From positions 1-64,000 of the forward strand of contig JAKUHH010000089.1 in the NCBI GenBank assembly GCA_022701365.1: a DNA stretch of 64,000 bases, given 5' to 3'. This document shows, piece after piece, positions 1-11,045 of the stretch. This DNA comes from Mycocentrospora acerina. Its lineage: Eukaryota > Ascomycota > Dothideomycetes > Pleosporales. The first letter of the stretch is position 1. The number at the start of each line of letters is the position of its first letter. The notes below the pieces were generated by a model. It ran no database searches. It had not been told where the DNA came from and saw only the letters and a list, made by a program, of their open reading frames with translations. Made by a program: the position numbers and the translations under genes.

Positions 1-762
1 TAGCCTACTGCAACCTAATTTCTATTAGAAACAGTCTTAGCTATAGAAGTAAGGTGACTTTGTTAGTTGTTTTTAATAAATTATGTAATTTAAATATTAG
101 ATCTAAGTTATTAGCATATAGTTTAGAATGCGTTAGGAACATATTTACCTTTATTGTCCTTAACACTACCTTATTTAGACTTAGATAAGTCCTATTATCT
201 TGCATAGGAATTAGGATAATATATGCAATACTACCTTTAAGTGTAGTAGGGTATAATAGCAATAATAAAACATGCTTAATTTAAGCTGCATAAAGAGGAG
301 TTCCTCTGTTATTGCTACACGTAAAAGGAAGGGCGCTAGACTAAAAAACATGTTACTAACGTGTTTGCAATACATTCTCCTTTACTTACTGCCTTATTTT
401 CTAGACTCTGTGTTAATTCTTTAAAAGGCATAGGAATTTCTTCTTAGGACTTATAAGGGGGGTTGTTAAGAAAATTCTTATCTAATAAAGTACTTTCTAT
501 AGCAATTTAGCTAGAAGCATTGCTAAAATTAAATTTATTTTGTTGCAGGGAAGTTATTGTGTTACAAACGTGTTTAGAATATAATTTAAGATAGTAATAT
601 ACTTAAAACTATAAAGCAACTGTGTTAGAAAAACTTTTTAGTCTTGTTTTAATTAGACTGTTTTTATGCAACCATAAAATAGCGTCTTGGCGCGGCTAGC
701 TATAAAAAGCTAGGTTCATGATAGCCGAGGTTAACTTTCATGGTTACCTGACATGCAGCCAC
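1..762 (-). mobile_element. 5.72-kb TIR transposon, copy C (right end only)
   Basis: This stretch matches the right end of copy B (47752-48514) almost base for base, with mainly C/T and G/A differences. It ends in the same terminal motif, read inward on the minus strand as GTGGCTGCATGTCAGGTAAC. The bases just outside (763-770, AAAGAACC) should be the right copy of its 8-bp target duplication; the left copy lies outside the window. The sense strand of its gene is minus. An ATG at 430-432 opens a first exon that ends in a canonical donor (GTAAGT) at about position 390, and a second intron containing the 11-bp-spaced palindromes covers about 95-140. The apparent ORF at 41-262 is one exon fused to that intron. 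Confidence 0.9.
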
Positions 763-2263
763 AAAGAACCAACCGTCGCGTGTCATTAGCTTACCTCTAG
801 GTTTAGAAATGCCTGTTTCTACCTTGAGCACAGGCCTTAAACGTTACGTCATACTGATCATAACAAGCGTTTTTCTCATCATGGGTAGCATTACTCCCTG
901 CACGGCAAAAAACCAGGTGGGTCGAAAACAACCAATGAGAGCGCAAAGATAGCAGATATCACGACCTAAGGCAGTGTCTCATTGGCTATTTTCAGCCAAC
1001 TGAGTTTTACGCCGCCCAGGGAGGGACGTTTGTTTCATTTTAATAATCATGCCCTGTGTCACAATTAGAAAGTAACGCCACTGAACCTTAGAGTGTGTAA
1101 CATCAATTTTTACTTTCTCTGCAAAACGAAAGTCCCAGTGTGCTGAGAATATGAAAGAGTTTCAGGCTTTCAGAATGATGTTAAACCGTAACGAGTATGA
1201 TTAAGGAGTTGCTAATAATAAATCACCCGTTCTTATCGTACCCTGTAAAAGAGGCTGCTGCGTAGCATCTTGCACAGTCCTTGCACTCATTAGTCATTTC
1301 AGGCACACCAAGTTTTTCTTTACGTAGGACCGGACGTTAGTGACATCCACATTCGTCGAATTAGTGTCAGTCAACCTTCAGACATGTGGAAGGTCCATTT
1401 AAGGTAATGGCGGTGGAGTGTCTAAAGTTAAGCCTATTTTAACAACTTAATTGAAGTCCAAGTTGTTCCCCATGGTGTGCCTCTCCGTAAGAAGGGTTTA
1501 AAAATTGTAGTGAATTTTAAAATCAAACAACAATTTAAAAGGCTCAACATTTTGTTAAAAAATCCATTCTTAAGATTGCATTTGATGTTTAAAATTCGAA
1601 AAATTTCAAATCATGCGCATTTCGCACTTATTAAGTTGGGATCGTGAATCTTGAACTTAGGATGTCTTTTGCGAAATGCTTAATTATACATCCCTTAATA
1701 GAGAACTGTCAGCTGCCTCGCCATTTCTGAAGCGATAGGCGGCTTGCGAGCGAACTGAAAGCAACCAGTCTGCTATTTCAGCGATATAGAAACAGAATGT
1801 CTGAGTAGGGCATAGGACAGCGCTAGTTAACCTGGCAAGAGGTTTGTCGGCTGCGGAGGAAGATGAAGACATGTTCACTTGCAGCAGTATCTTAGAGACA
1901 CTATATTCTGCGCTCAGGTACTGTAGGTTTACCAACAGTAACAAAGCATAAGATCACTAGGCAACCAAGGTCTCTTGTAATATCAGAGATTAGATTTCAT
2001 GCAAGGTAAGTGAATTATTGTGTCCCTGCTGATCTAATTTTTTATTAATTTTTTCCCAATAATCTACAGGCTGGTTATTACAACTCTCTGTTGTTTTACT
2101 CTTCTGCTTACAAAAAGTTCGCTTTAAATATAACTATTTATAATCACGTTTGCTGAACCCAAGAACTGCTACTATAAAAAGAAAGTAGACATATTCTGAG
2201 ATTGTTGCAGTGTCTGACCTTAAATTGTTTTGCCTGATCTCTCAGCTGCTTTCCACATCTACA
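763..2263. other. Intergenic stretch with one MITE
   Basis: No gene is supported here. It holds the MITE at 888-1030. A minus-strand open frame at 1684-1944 begins with TTG; its first ATG opens about 63 codons that I do not recognise, so it is not called. Confidence 0.6.
888..1030. repeat. CCAAT-bearing MITE, family 1, full-length copy
   Basis: An imperfect palindrome of about 140 bp. The left arm (GGCAAAAAACC...ACCAATGAGAG) is the inverted repeat of the right arm (CTCATTGGC...TTTTACGCC). The outer end reads GAGGGACGTT. Both arms contain a CCAAT/ATTGG box. Related copies lie at 17871-17997 and 20992-21120, with half copies at 49155-49216 and 50795-50861. No coding capacity. Confidence 0.75.
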
Positions 2264-5200
2264 ATGGATGCCTGCAAACATACGTCGTGGCTGTCACTCT
2301 ATGGTAAGAGGCAAGTCATGTTCCGGCAAAGTAGTTTGTTGAGTGACATTGTCGCAAAACTTGACAAGCCTGCCAGGAAGTGGCCTAGCCTTATTGTACT
2401 AGCAGGTGCTGTGGACGATTCATCCCTTGCAAGCTGCGGCGTGCTAAGAGAAAAGGAAAAACACTCTTGACTTAGTACACAAATAGGCATTCACTTACAA
2501 CTGGATCCAAATACAGCTTCCAACGATCATCCAGTTTTGATCGCACATGGAGAGCTTCCAGACAGAATATCCTGCGATCCAGATTCAACCATGTTTCCCT
2601 GCCATAGGAACACACTAGAAGAGCTTCGATGGTCTAATGCTGGCGATGTGGAAAATCTTGACGTTCTATACTATAGACTAATTCACCCATTTGCTGAAGT
2701 AATTTGCATATTCATGTCAGAGCAAGAGAAATTAAGTGATATAGCAGATCGTCTTGCTACATGGCTCCAATTGGGTTCTAAGTGGGTCTGTCCGTCCACA
2801 ATACGTCCGCGACTCCTCGTAGTATTACCTGAGCAAACACGTAGGGCAGCCATGGCGGAAAAAGAACTGATAGAACTTCTCACAGAACGATGTGATGGCA
2901 GATACCCTGACTTATTTTCGTGCATCTCAGTGTTTGTAAAGCAGACTAGTAGTAGAGGCTTAAAAGATCGCATTCAACGCGAAGCAAATCTCATTCGGAA
3001 TGAGCGCGTGCAAAACTCCGTTCTACTCAACGCAATACATCTCGACCTTTTCTTTCGTCGTGCTTGTGAACACTTTGCCAGCCCTGTGCAACAACCATTC
3101 AGTCTACTTACGGCGTCACGGCTGCACAGACCAGTATCAGAAAGCTTAGCGGAGAACATGGCGGCATTGCTAGACATGGCGGTGTCTCAAGAGCAAATAG
3201 CCTCATTCGTGGGGCCGTATATCGCCGAGTCTTTAGTTCTTGATAATTACACATATGAAGTGCCGTGTTGGTTAAGCTTCCTTTCATGATCAGTCGTGTT
3301 GCTGACCCGACTTAGATTTTGACCCTAAGTGCATTTTCCCGGTTCTTTACAAACCAGCCTGCATCGCTGCTACACGCAAAGAAGAAACAAAAGATGATAA
3401 TTCTGCAGATTCAACATCAATAGTCTCTCATACTGGACTTGTTGACCTGATCAAAACAAACTTCATAAAAAGGGCCAACTCTCATCAACTTCAGAGGAGG
3501 GATCGATCGAGCTTGCTTTGCGAGTTTCGGCCATAGCTTTCTAAGCTAGTAACCTATGTGTTTTGTCCCGCATGTTTACAAAACATGCCTGAGCATAAAT
3601 TTCCTTGCAGGCACATGTTATGCAAGGCATGTTGTGTGAATCTAGGACAAAATCACGTCGAAGATCCAAATCTGTATAAGCTGGACGATTGTCCTCTCTG
3701 CAAGCAACCATGTGAGGTACGAATTCGAGTAAGGCCAGTAACTGCAGGCGCCAGAGTACTGTCTCTAGATGGCGGCGGCGTACGCGCTGTGATACCCATT
3801 CAGTTTCTCCGTGCACTCGAGCAGGCCATAGGACTTAATATGCCTATTCAAGAGCATTTTGACTTTAGTTATAGAACAAGTTCAGGTATGTAGAGTGCCA
3901 AGATAGTTAATCTCGCCCACTTACGGGAGATATACAGGGTGTATTGTGAGCCTAGCGCTTCACAGTCTCAGTATGACAGTAGAAACGATCAACAAGGTAT
4001 TCCAGGATCTGGCCAGGCGAGTGTTTCGTGGACGAAATCGCTTCAGCATTAGGTTTATCTCAACTATACATTCACTTATTACGTCGTATCGAAACAGCCG
4101 GTTTCCCGCCAAGGACATAGATGGTCCTTTGACCGAGATATTCGGGGATACTACCATACTAGAGCATCCTTACATGTCGTCTATAGGAGCACGTACAGGA
4201 TTTCCAGTCATTAATGTGAAGACTCTTGCTACACGATTCATTACGAGCTACAATGGTGTTGGACAACAGCGGCGAAATGCTGATCCTGACGATCAGGCAA
4301 TGCACAGAGTATTACGTTCAACTGGTCCACTCGACAAAATTCAGATCAAAGACGCGTGAGAAATTCTTTAAATCTTGCGTTGTGTAATTTGCTAATCATT
4401 CTGTAAAGTGCACGATGTGCGTCCGCAGCTCCATAGTAGGTGCTTATGCTGTAAACAATTCGCAAAGCTGTTCACTAAATTAAACGCAGGTACTTCATAC
4501 CTCATTCCATACCAAACCAAGGCACGTTCATAGATAGAGGACTTAGCGATAACAATCCTAGTCTTCTCACATTGCAAGAGCTACAACGTGTGATGCCAAA
4601 AACCAGACGCCCCAACCAGTTCGTTTCAGTCGGCACGGGCGCCTACAGCGCGAAGAACCTCAACCTCAACAAAGCCAATTCTGGACTTGCATTCAGCAAT
4701 AGCTCGCTCTCCCAGATAATCAGACATTATTAGAAGTTTAACTTTAACAGTGACAAAGAGCATTCTGATGTTCAACATGCCATGCGTATCACCCTGCCTA
4801 AAGGAGCTAATGACGTTGATCAGTAGTTTCGCCAATTCAATCTTCCATTAGATACAGAACTCCCTGATTTGGCAAATGCTGAAGCAATAGAAACCCTCGC
4901 TGATGCAGCCTAGGAGCATTTTAAGAACCTCCCCGCCATACACAACTTGGCCAAAGCACTCTTAGCTTCAAGCTTTTATTTTCAGCTCTCTCGCCTACCA
5001 ACATACGAAAATGGACAATACACATGTTATAGTGTTATCTTATGTCAAATTCCTGTCACAAAAGCTGTGTTCGCTTCCTTCATACAAAAAATTAATACAA
5101 TAAATCCCCAGTTTCTTATTCAACAGCAACTATATCGCAGAGAGAATGTCCCAGCTGTCGCCTTAGACCACATCAATAATTTCAAGTTGCCGATCTCATT

Positions 5201-5414
5201 CTGTGTTAAGTCTGTTAATGAACAAGTTGATATACGTATTAGACTAGAGAGGCAAAGCTATCACATAAGTGCGTCGCCATTCTCGATCCAATCGCTAATC
5301 GACCTTCAGCAGCTAGAGTGGATTCCTTTGAAAAACGTGGTGTCAATAAAAAGAAAACGTTCAATTGTTGGCGATTTTCCATTAGCTAAAAAACGCCGGC
5401 TGTTGTCTGCTTAA
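2264..5414 (+). pseudogene. RING-like/patatin-like phospholipase protein, decayed
   Basis: A full-length relic of the large fungal patatin-like (FabD/lysophospholipase-like) family. Products of this family are predicted lipid acyl hydrolases, often linked to NLR-type self/non-self systems. From the N-terminus: an uncharacterised region (2264-3289); a RING-like Cys/His cluster (CPACLQ...CRHMLCKACC...CPLC, 3573-3715); the oxyanion loop LSLDGGGVRA (3760-3789); and the nucleophile elbow read as RTSSG (normally GxSxG). That elbow abuts a canonical intron (3886-3937, GTATGT...ATACAG), and the frame resumes correctly after it. The family motif FVSVGTGAYSAKN lies near 4620-4660, and the C-terminal domain ends at 5414. 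The DG[G/A] catalytic Asp loop reads DRG (GGA>AGA). The break between 3270 and 3310 is a frameshift, and in-frame TAG codons occur near 3535, 4732, 4828 and 4911. The ATG at 2264 is the first plausible start, but an upstream exon is possible. Confidence 0.85.
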
Positions 5415-5550
5415 GTGTTATGCAAGAATGACTAATGTTTTAGCATCACAAGATACCGTGTCCGTGCGCGTGATGCCCGGATTCGCGTGACGCCCCAAAA
5501 CACCAAAACTGACCTAGACTTCAACACAACTCAACTCAACCAATATAACG
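5415..5550. other. Flank of pogo-like element, probable left terminus
   Basis: Positions 5457-5485 (GTGCGCGTGATGCCCGGATT) resemble the reverse complement of 7510-7540 (ATGCGCGGATTCACTCAATG). These are probably degraded terminal inverted repeats of the pogo element between them. I could not fix the exact ends or a TA duplication. Confidence 0.4.
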
Positions 5551-7361
5551 CTAAACAAGGCTGCTATCAAAGCTGTAGAGTTAATAGGGCCTAGAGAAAA
5601 GTCATCGTACACAAAAATAGCTAGCAAGCGTGGTGTTGATTGATCTACACTAGCTTGATAGTGTAAGACTACCCAATCTCTGAACGCAGTTTAGTTAATT
5701 ATTTAACAAAAGTTCAGCTCTTAACAAGAGCACTAGCTTTAAAGTTTATAGAATAGCTTACAAAAGACGGCCTTCCACCTACACAAGAGATGATGCGAAG
5801 CTTTGCCTTGTGTATTGCAAAAGTGACTGTAAGTAATAGCTGGGTTACACGCTTTATCATCCAGAATTCACACTATCTCAAATCACAACAGAAGACTGGT
5901 ATAGACGCCAATTGCCACCAGGCTGACTCAGAAGCTAAATACAGCCTCTATTTGAACATCTTAAATAAGAAAATTAACAAGCACAATGTTAAGCCTTGCA
6001 ACACATTTAATATAGATAAAAAGGGCTTTCTTCTTAGTATTACCAGCTGAACAAAACGAATGTTTAGCAGGAGAATGTGGGAGAAAAAAGAGGTTACAGT
6101 GGCTATCTAGAATGGATCACGTGAGTAGATAACTCTCCTAGCATGTGTATGCGCAGATGGATTAAGCATGCTGCTAAGCCTTATATATAAGGCTGCTAAA
6201 AAGGGCACACAATTAAGCTAGGTTAAGGTAATTAAGCCTAGGAAACACGAGATTTTTGTTAGTGTATCGCCCTTAGGACAGACCAATAACGACATAGGCC
6301 TTGCCTGGCTTGAGCAGGTGTTCAATCGCCACATTAACGCAAAGACTAGGAGATCTTAAAAGCTACTTATCCTTAGTAGCTATAGATCTTACGTTTCTAT
6401 AGATTTCTTATACTACAGTGCTAAGTACAGAATCCTTGTTGCTATCCTTTCTCCTTATTTAACCTACACACTCTAACTACTCTATGTAGCTATGTTCAAG
6501 CCGCTCTTAACAGCGTATTTAAAGGAGCTCTTAACTCACCTTTACAATAGCTAGGGGCTTCTCTTAGTTAAAAAAGGTGACTCCTTGCCTCTATTCTAGC
6601 GAGCTTAGAAATAATCCTTTAAGAAACAGACAATATTGAATTCTTTTAAAGCAACAGAAATTTCACTATTTAAACTAGTTAAGATACGCAAACGATTCAC
6701 CTGGGACAACCAGGAGTCACTAAAAGGTTCCTTGCCTGTTACTTACAATTAGAAGAATTCAGAAAGGCTTTTATAAAAAGCTGCAGTTAAAAAAACATAA
6801 AAGAAGCTAAAGAGCTTAGCTAGAGATACTACTCTCTTCAGGTTCAAAATAAGCTACTTGGGCTTAAAAACCAGGGGCTCTAAAAGCGCTTACTACTAAG
6901 AAGAAGCAGCAGAATTAAAGAAAGCCTCTCAATTTGCAACAATGCCAGGAGTACTATAGTGGTGCTATTTTCTGGTCTGCAAGAAATGTTAGATACACAA
7001 ATGTTCGTCAATCAGTTAAGGAGCAGGAAGGAAGGAGTTTCAACTCCAGAAAGCTAACACAAAGTAGCCTAAGCAAGCTTACAATCTGTTCTTAGAAAAA
7101 AAAGCTCAAAAGAAGCGTGTAGCACAAGTGGCAGCCAAGGCAGCTAGAGCAGAGGAGAAGGTGAATCAGGCAGCTGAATAGAAGCGCAAGAAACAAGAGA
7201 ACAACATCAGCAAAGCTCTCCCATTATTCTTAAATGGTAGGAAGATAGCTTCAAGGCCTCCACAACAAGCTATCAAGCGCAGGAAACAGATGGTAGATGC
7301 GTCAGGTGGTGGTGAGTCTCATGAAGCTGTTCCTGCATCTCCACCACCACAGTCACGCTAG
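5551..7361 (+). pseudogene. Fot1/pogo-type DDE transposase, RIP-decayed
   Basis: Cut-and-paste transposase of the Tc1/mariner superfamily, pogo branch. Reading frames continue across the region despite many stops. An N-terminal helix-turn-helix (GPREKSSYTKIASKRGVD) is at 5590-5650. A CENP-B-like segment (LTKDGLPPTQEMMRSF...SWVTRFI) lies at about 5757-5860. The first catalytic block is NIDKKGFLL at about 6010-6040 (normally N-D-E-K-G-F). REWITLLACVCADG is near 6115-6160, SPLGQTNNDIGLAWLEQVF near 6270-6330, and the second catalytic block, normally LDGHGSH, reads LSSYRSY near 6370. Catalytic residues are therefore lost. The C-terminal tail is basic and Lys/Gln-rich and ends at a TAG (7359-7361). 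Stops are of the CAA/CAG/CGA/TGG>stop type. It cannot mobilise itself. Confidence 0.88.
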
Positions 7362-7599
7362 GGCTGCACAAACAGGCCTCCAGGCAGATTTAAGTCAATT
7401 AAAATCTTTGCAAATACTACATTTAGTGTCTGCCACAGAATTTTATAATACCAGCAATTATATGTATCCCTATAACTTTCTTTCTCCTAGAAAAAGGTTT
7501 GGCGAAAAGTGCGCATTGAGTGAATCCGCGCATGAAATACACGAAAACGGGAGCACGATCCAATAAGAAGATGCTTTAAAAACTGCCTACAACTTGCAT

Positions 7600-7638
7600 T
7601 TCGAATTTGCAGTTCGAATTTGCAGTTCGAATTTGCAG
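7600..7638. repeat. 13-bp tandem repeat, three units
   Basis: Three perfect units of TTCGAATTTGCAG lie end to end just outside the pogo relic. No function is evident. Confidence 0.9.
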
Positions 7639-8335
7639 TCGACTTATAAAATACAAGAAATTCTGATAGTTATAATAAATTCGAGAGCTGGCTCAGTCCA
7701 ATTATCTTTTTTCGAATAGAGTATATTATTTACCAGCTTTACAGCTACCAATAGGTTGTTATTTGGCTGTGACAAATTTATGCCAATTTGTGAATGCCGA
7801 AGATATTTGGTAAATATAAGTTGATTCTTGCTATAATTGAAACCATCTTGTGGCAGTTGTCTGCTCTTATGCGGATTCCATAGCCTCATCATATCCTATA
7901 CAGGATCTCTCCTTATGTAGAAGAGACACGGTCTACGTTTCTGTACTGTATCTTTCGTTCAGCTATACAATTCAGTTCACTAGAACTTAGTTTAATGTTC
8001 ACTTTGTTACTGGTAATGTCCGTTTCTTCGTAGCGAAATGTTCAGTTTGCCGAAAAAATGACTTGATTCAAGGTTCTCAAGAAAGCTACATTGACGTGAC
8101 TAGTGGGTTAAACCAACTGACAACTTGAAAAATGAAATACTCTAGTTGTGCCCAGTTTAAAGAGGATGTTACTCAGGGTTAATCGCGATCCCTGCCTTCT
8201 CACTGGTTGTTGTTGTCACACTGGATTTCTCGCCAGGTAGAGAGAGACTTCAATCATAACAAGTCTCAATTTTGTAGTCTCTCCTGACAGAAAGTGCTTT
8301 TGAGCAGTTATTATCTTAAGCATAAGCTTCACTAA
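7639..8335. other. Intergenic
   Basis: AT-rich sequence between the pogo relic and the PKS-NRPS relic. The minus-strand open frame at 7644-7892 has no recognisable features. I see nothing else. Confidence 0.5.
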
Positions 8336-9946
8336 CTACTGAACTAACAAGTCATTTAACTTTAGACACTTTACAAATAGCTTTACTTTGATGAAATTCT
8401 TCAGTCGGCCCGTCACTTCAACAGAGCCATCTTCGTGTATCAAGCCCTCATCTCCAGTTTGCAGAAAAGGGTCCCAGTAGTTTTCAGGGGCAAAGGGCAT
8501 GGTACTACGACTCCACAAGTCTGATACGCGTGTCAGATGTTCTGAATTTACTGCTGGACCTCTGATGCATATTTCACCCCGCCATCCAGGTGGGAGAGGA
8601 CGGTGAAATTGATCCACAATAAAAATGTCGTAGTTACGTAACGCCTTACCAACGTATTTGATTGGCGTGGTTAGCTTGGCCTCTAAATACTGTTCTTCAA
8701 TAATCTCCGCGCAACACGCAATAGACGCCTTATTCGTCATATAAGCATTGACCAGTTTGAGGCCACTCAATTCTTTGTTCTTTGTTTTTAGATATTGGAA
8801 ACTCCGTACGACATGTCGAGTCATCCCTTCTCCACTGCAGATGGCCAGACACCACGCTGAGCAAGACAAAAGTTGTTCTAATCCGTTTCGAATCAACCTC
8901 GCATAAAAGGAAGGCGAAGCAAACGTTATCGCGATCCCCTCATCAACTAACAGATCAGCTACAGCGTTTGAGTCGCAGTGAAGAGATGTCATCGTGACGG
9001 TGCCTCCTGCAACAAGCCCTGTCAGTACTTCTAATAAGGAGACTACAAGACAGAACCTGCTTTGTTGTAATACTACAGGCTGATGGAGCCTGAATCTTTG
9101 CACAAGACTTCCAATTTGTGTATGCAAGTTCTTGTGCGTCAACCGTACCTTCTGCAGTATTCCCTCCGTGTCGCAAGTGAAGAACAAGGCAGCCATTTGG
9201 CCACTCTCTAAGAAGTTGTATCAGTCGAAGGTAGTGTTCGTCACGCTTGATGAAAAAATATTGATCACAGTTTTGCATCCAAGTGAAAGCGCACACACCA
9301 CCCCAAGTTCTCCAACGGCGACAACGTACTCGGAGTTGCTAGCCTCAAGAATTGCCTGATTACTTTGCAAAAGATCTTGAACGTCAAGCGGCACGTAGGT
9401 AGCCCCAATCTGCCATATCGCTAGCATAATGCATACAGTGTCTGTTGTGTGGCTGCTAAGTACACACACAGGCATCAATTTCTTTATTCCAGCCTTGGTT
9501 AAAACAGCGATAATCTGCGTGTATCGTGAAAATAATTGCAAATACGATAACGTACTACCCTTATTATCTTTCACTGCTATTTTATTCGGCTGTTTAGAAG
9601 CAGTGAAAATGATGCGTGAAACCAGAGTTTGATTGGAGAATAGTCGAGCCACTGGGCCCTTTCCTAATTAAGACGCTACTATACGATCGTGTCAGTCCAT
9701 GATATCTGTGCTTCCGATTTCAGCTGTTATGTTGGATGAGAAATATTCAAGAAGCCTGTCGTACATCTTGACGAGGTTCTTTAAATGATCAAAGCTGTAC
9801 AGCTTACTCCACACTCTTATTTTCATAGCTAGAGAGTAGCATGTGATAGGTGATATGGCAAATCCTACATCAAAGTAGAAATTTGCTCTTTTATACAGCT
9901 TAAACATCCCATTTGTAAAAAAGAACCCAACACAAGGCTTGATCAC
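8336..9946 (-). pseudogene. PKS-NRPS hybrid fragment: end of C domain plus A domain
   Basis: Remnant of a fungal hybrid polyketide synthase-nonribosomal peptide synthetase, an enzyme that joins a polyketide to an amino acid. Read leftwards, 9946-9692 matches the C-terminus of the condensation domain (...FDHLKNLVKMYDRLLEYFSSN). Next comes the linker and adenylation domain: PNKIAVKDNKGSTLSYLQLF, MLAIWQIGATYVPLDVQDLL (core A2), VLTGLVAGGTV (A4 region), PLPPGWRGEICIRG (A6), LQTGDEGLIHEDG (A7), and VTGRLKNFIKVK (A8), where it stops. The ATP loop A3, normally TSGSTG, reads TCDTEG, and A5, normally NxYGPTE, reads NAYMTNK, so activity is lost. One in-frame TGA at about 9206-9208 sits where Trp is expected (TGG>TGA). 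The open frame begins with GTG rather than ATG, and the PKS modules, carrier domain and reductase are absent. No other cluster gene is nearby. Confidence 0.85.
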
Positions 9947-10479
9947 TGCCGTCGAAGCCGCGTCGTGTAAAGAGAAAGAGGCAAGTAAATATTTCGCCTC
10001 TTGTAAGAGAACATCAAATTAAATAGTAGGTGAAGCTGGTAGCGATAAGTTCACTCTTGTTAAGTGCTCCTCTGATTAATAAAGATCTATAGTAACATTC
10101 TGAGCTCTAGTGAGATTAAAGAGCAATATTATTAGTATGCTGAAGTAGTGGTGCACTGGCTTAACATTAAGCAATTTGCATGTTTAACCAACTGCCGCGA
10201 TGACGCCTTCAGAAATGTTTTCTTGATGGAAATAGAGCATTAATTCAAGGTTTCTGTCGCAATTCTGGATTAGAAAAGGGAGTAACGGAGGTTGCGATGA
10301 CTGGGTCACGGATCGTTTTGGCGGCATACTGAAACTCTTCGCTATTTCGATAGCGCTAAATCGAAATTGAGGACAGCAATCCAAAGAAGGCCCTTTAACG
10401 TAAAATCTCTAAATGTAATGCTAAGGTTTACTTTGATATTCCACATGAGGATTGTGCAGCCAATTTCTAGCTTATTAGA

Positions 10480-10690
10480 GGAACAAGAACGGTACCCCCT
10501 ATGATGAGATGAGACATGAAGAGGATGGGATGGAACGAGAGGAGTTGAGAAGCGATGATTATACTTTTGCATGCATAATACCTATATAATAATTTACAGA
10601 AGAGATCTGCTTGCTGAGTCATTGGCTAATGCCGCAACCATTCAGCGTGTAGCGCCTTCATGGCGACTACCGCGAACACCCTGCTTTGTC
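10480..10690 (+). repeat. Family-2 dispersed repeat (CCAAT type), + copy
   Basis: A roughly 200-bp repeat. It opens with a purine-rich GATGAG/GGATGG/GAGAGG tract, passes through GATTATACTTTTGCATGCA, and ends with the conserved core TGCCGCAACCATTCAGCGTG and GCGCCTTCATGGCGAC. Other copies are at 10845-11045 (-), 26085-26270 (+), 49345-49440 (-), 55610-55795 (+) and 61020-61215 (-). No coding capacity and no clear terminal repeats, so the class (SINE-like, solo LTR or MITE) is open. Confidence 0.75.
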
Positions 10691-10844
10691 AAACAGACCT
10701 AATGGGGATGACTATGTTGATACGCTTACAAGCACTTAAGGGCTTGCAATGAATTGTCAACATCACATTTACTACTATTAACCAGATGGCTGAGAGTCTA
10801 GACAGGTATGGAGTATTCACATTTTGGTGAAGCGTTATTGTGCG

Positions 10845-11045
10845 CGTAGTCGCTATGAAGGCGCCACACACTGATTGGTTGCGGTGCTGCCTAGCTGATG
10901 ACTGATTAGGTACGATCGTCCTCTCCTCTACACCTTCGTACAGACAGATGGTATGTATGCGATGATGCAGAAATAAGATCTTAATATCTCTATCTAATCC
11001 AACCCTATTCTCTCTCTTCTTCCTCTACCAACTCCTATCAGTCTC
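10845..11045 (-). repeat. Family-2 dispersed repeat, - copy
   Basis: Inverted relative to the copy at 10480-10690, with about 155 bp between them. The core reads GCGCCACACACTGATTGGTT on the plus strand, followed by the pyrimidine-rich complement of the purine tract. The pair could fold into a long hairpin. Confidence 0.7.

Noticed and set aside
41..262. 73-codon ORFs at 41-262, 30373-30564 and 47792-48013 as small genes
   Set aside because: They are the same segment of the 5.72-kb transposon, formed by an exon fused to its following intron; they are counted within the element.
3558..3893. RING/patatin ORF ending at 3893 as a truncated protein
   Set aside because: The stop lies in an intron (3886-3937); the frame resumes with patatin sequence after it.
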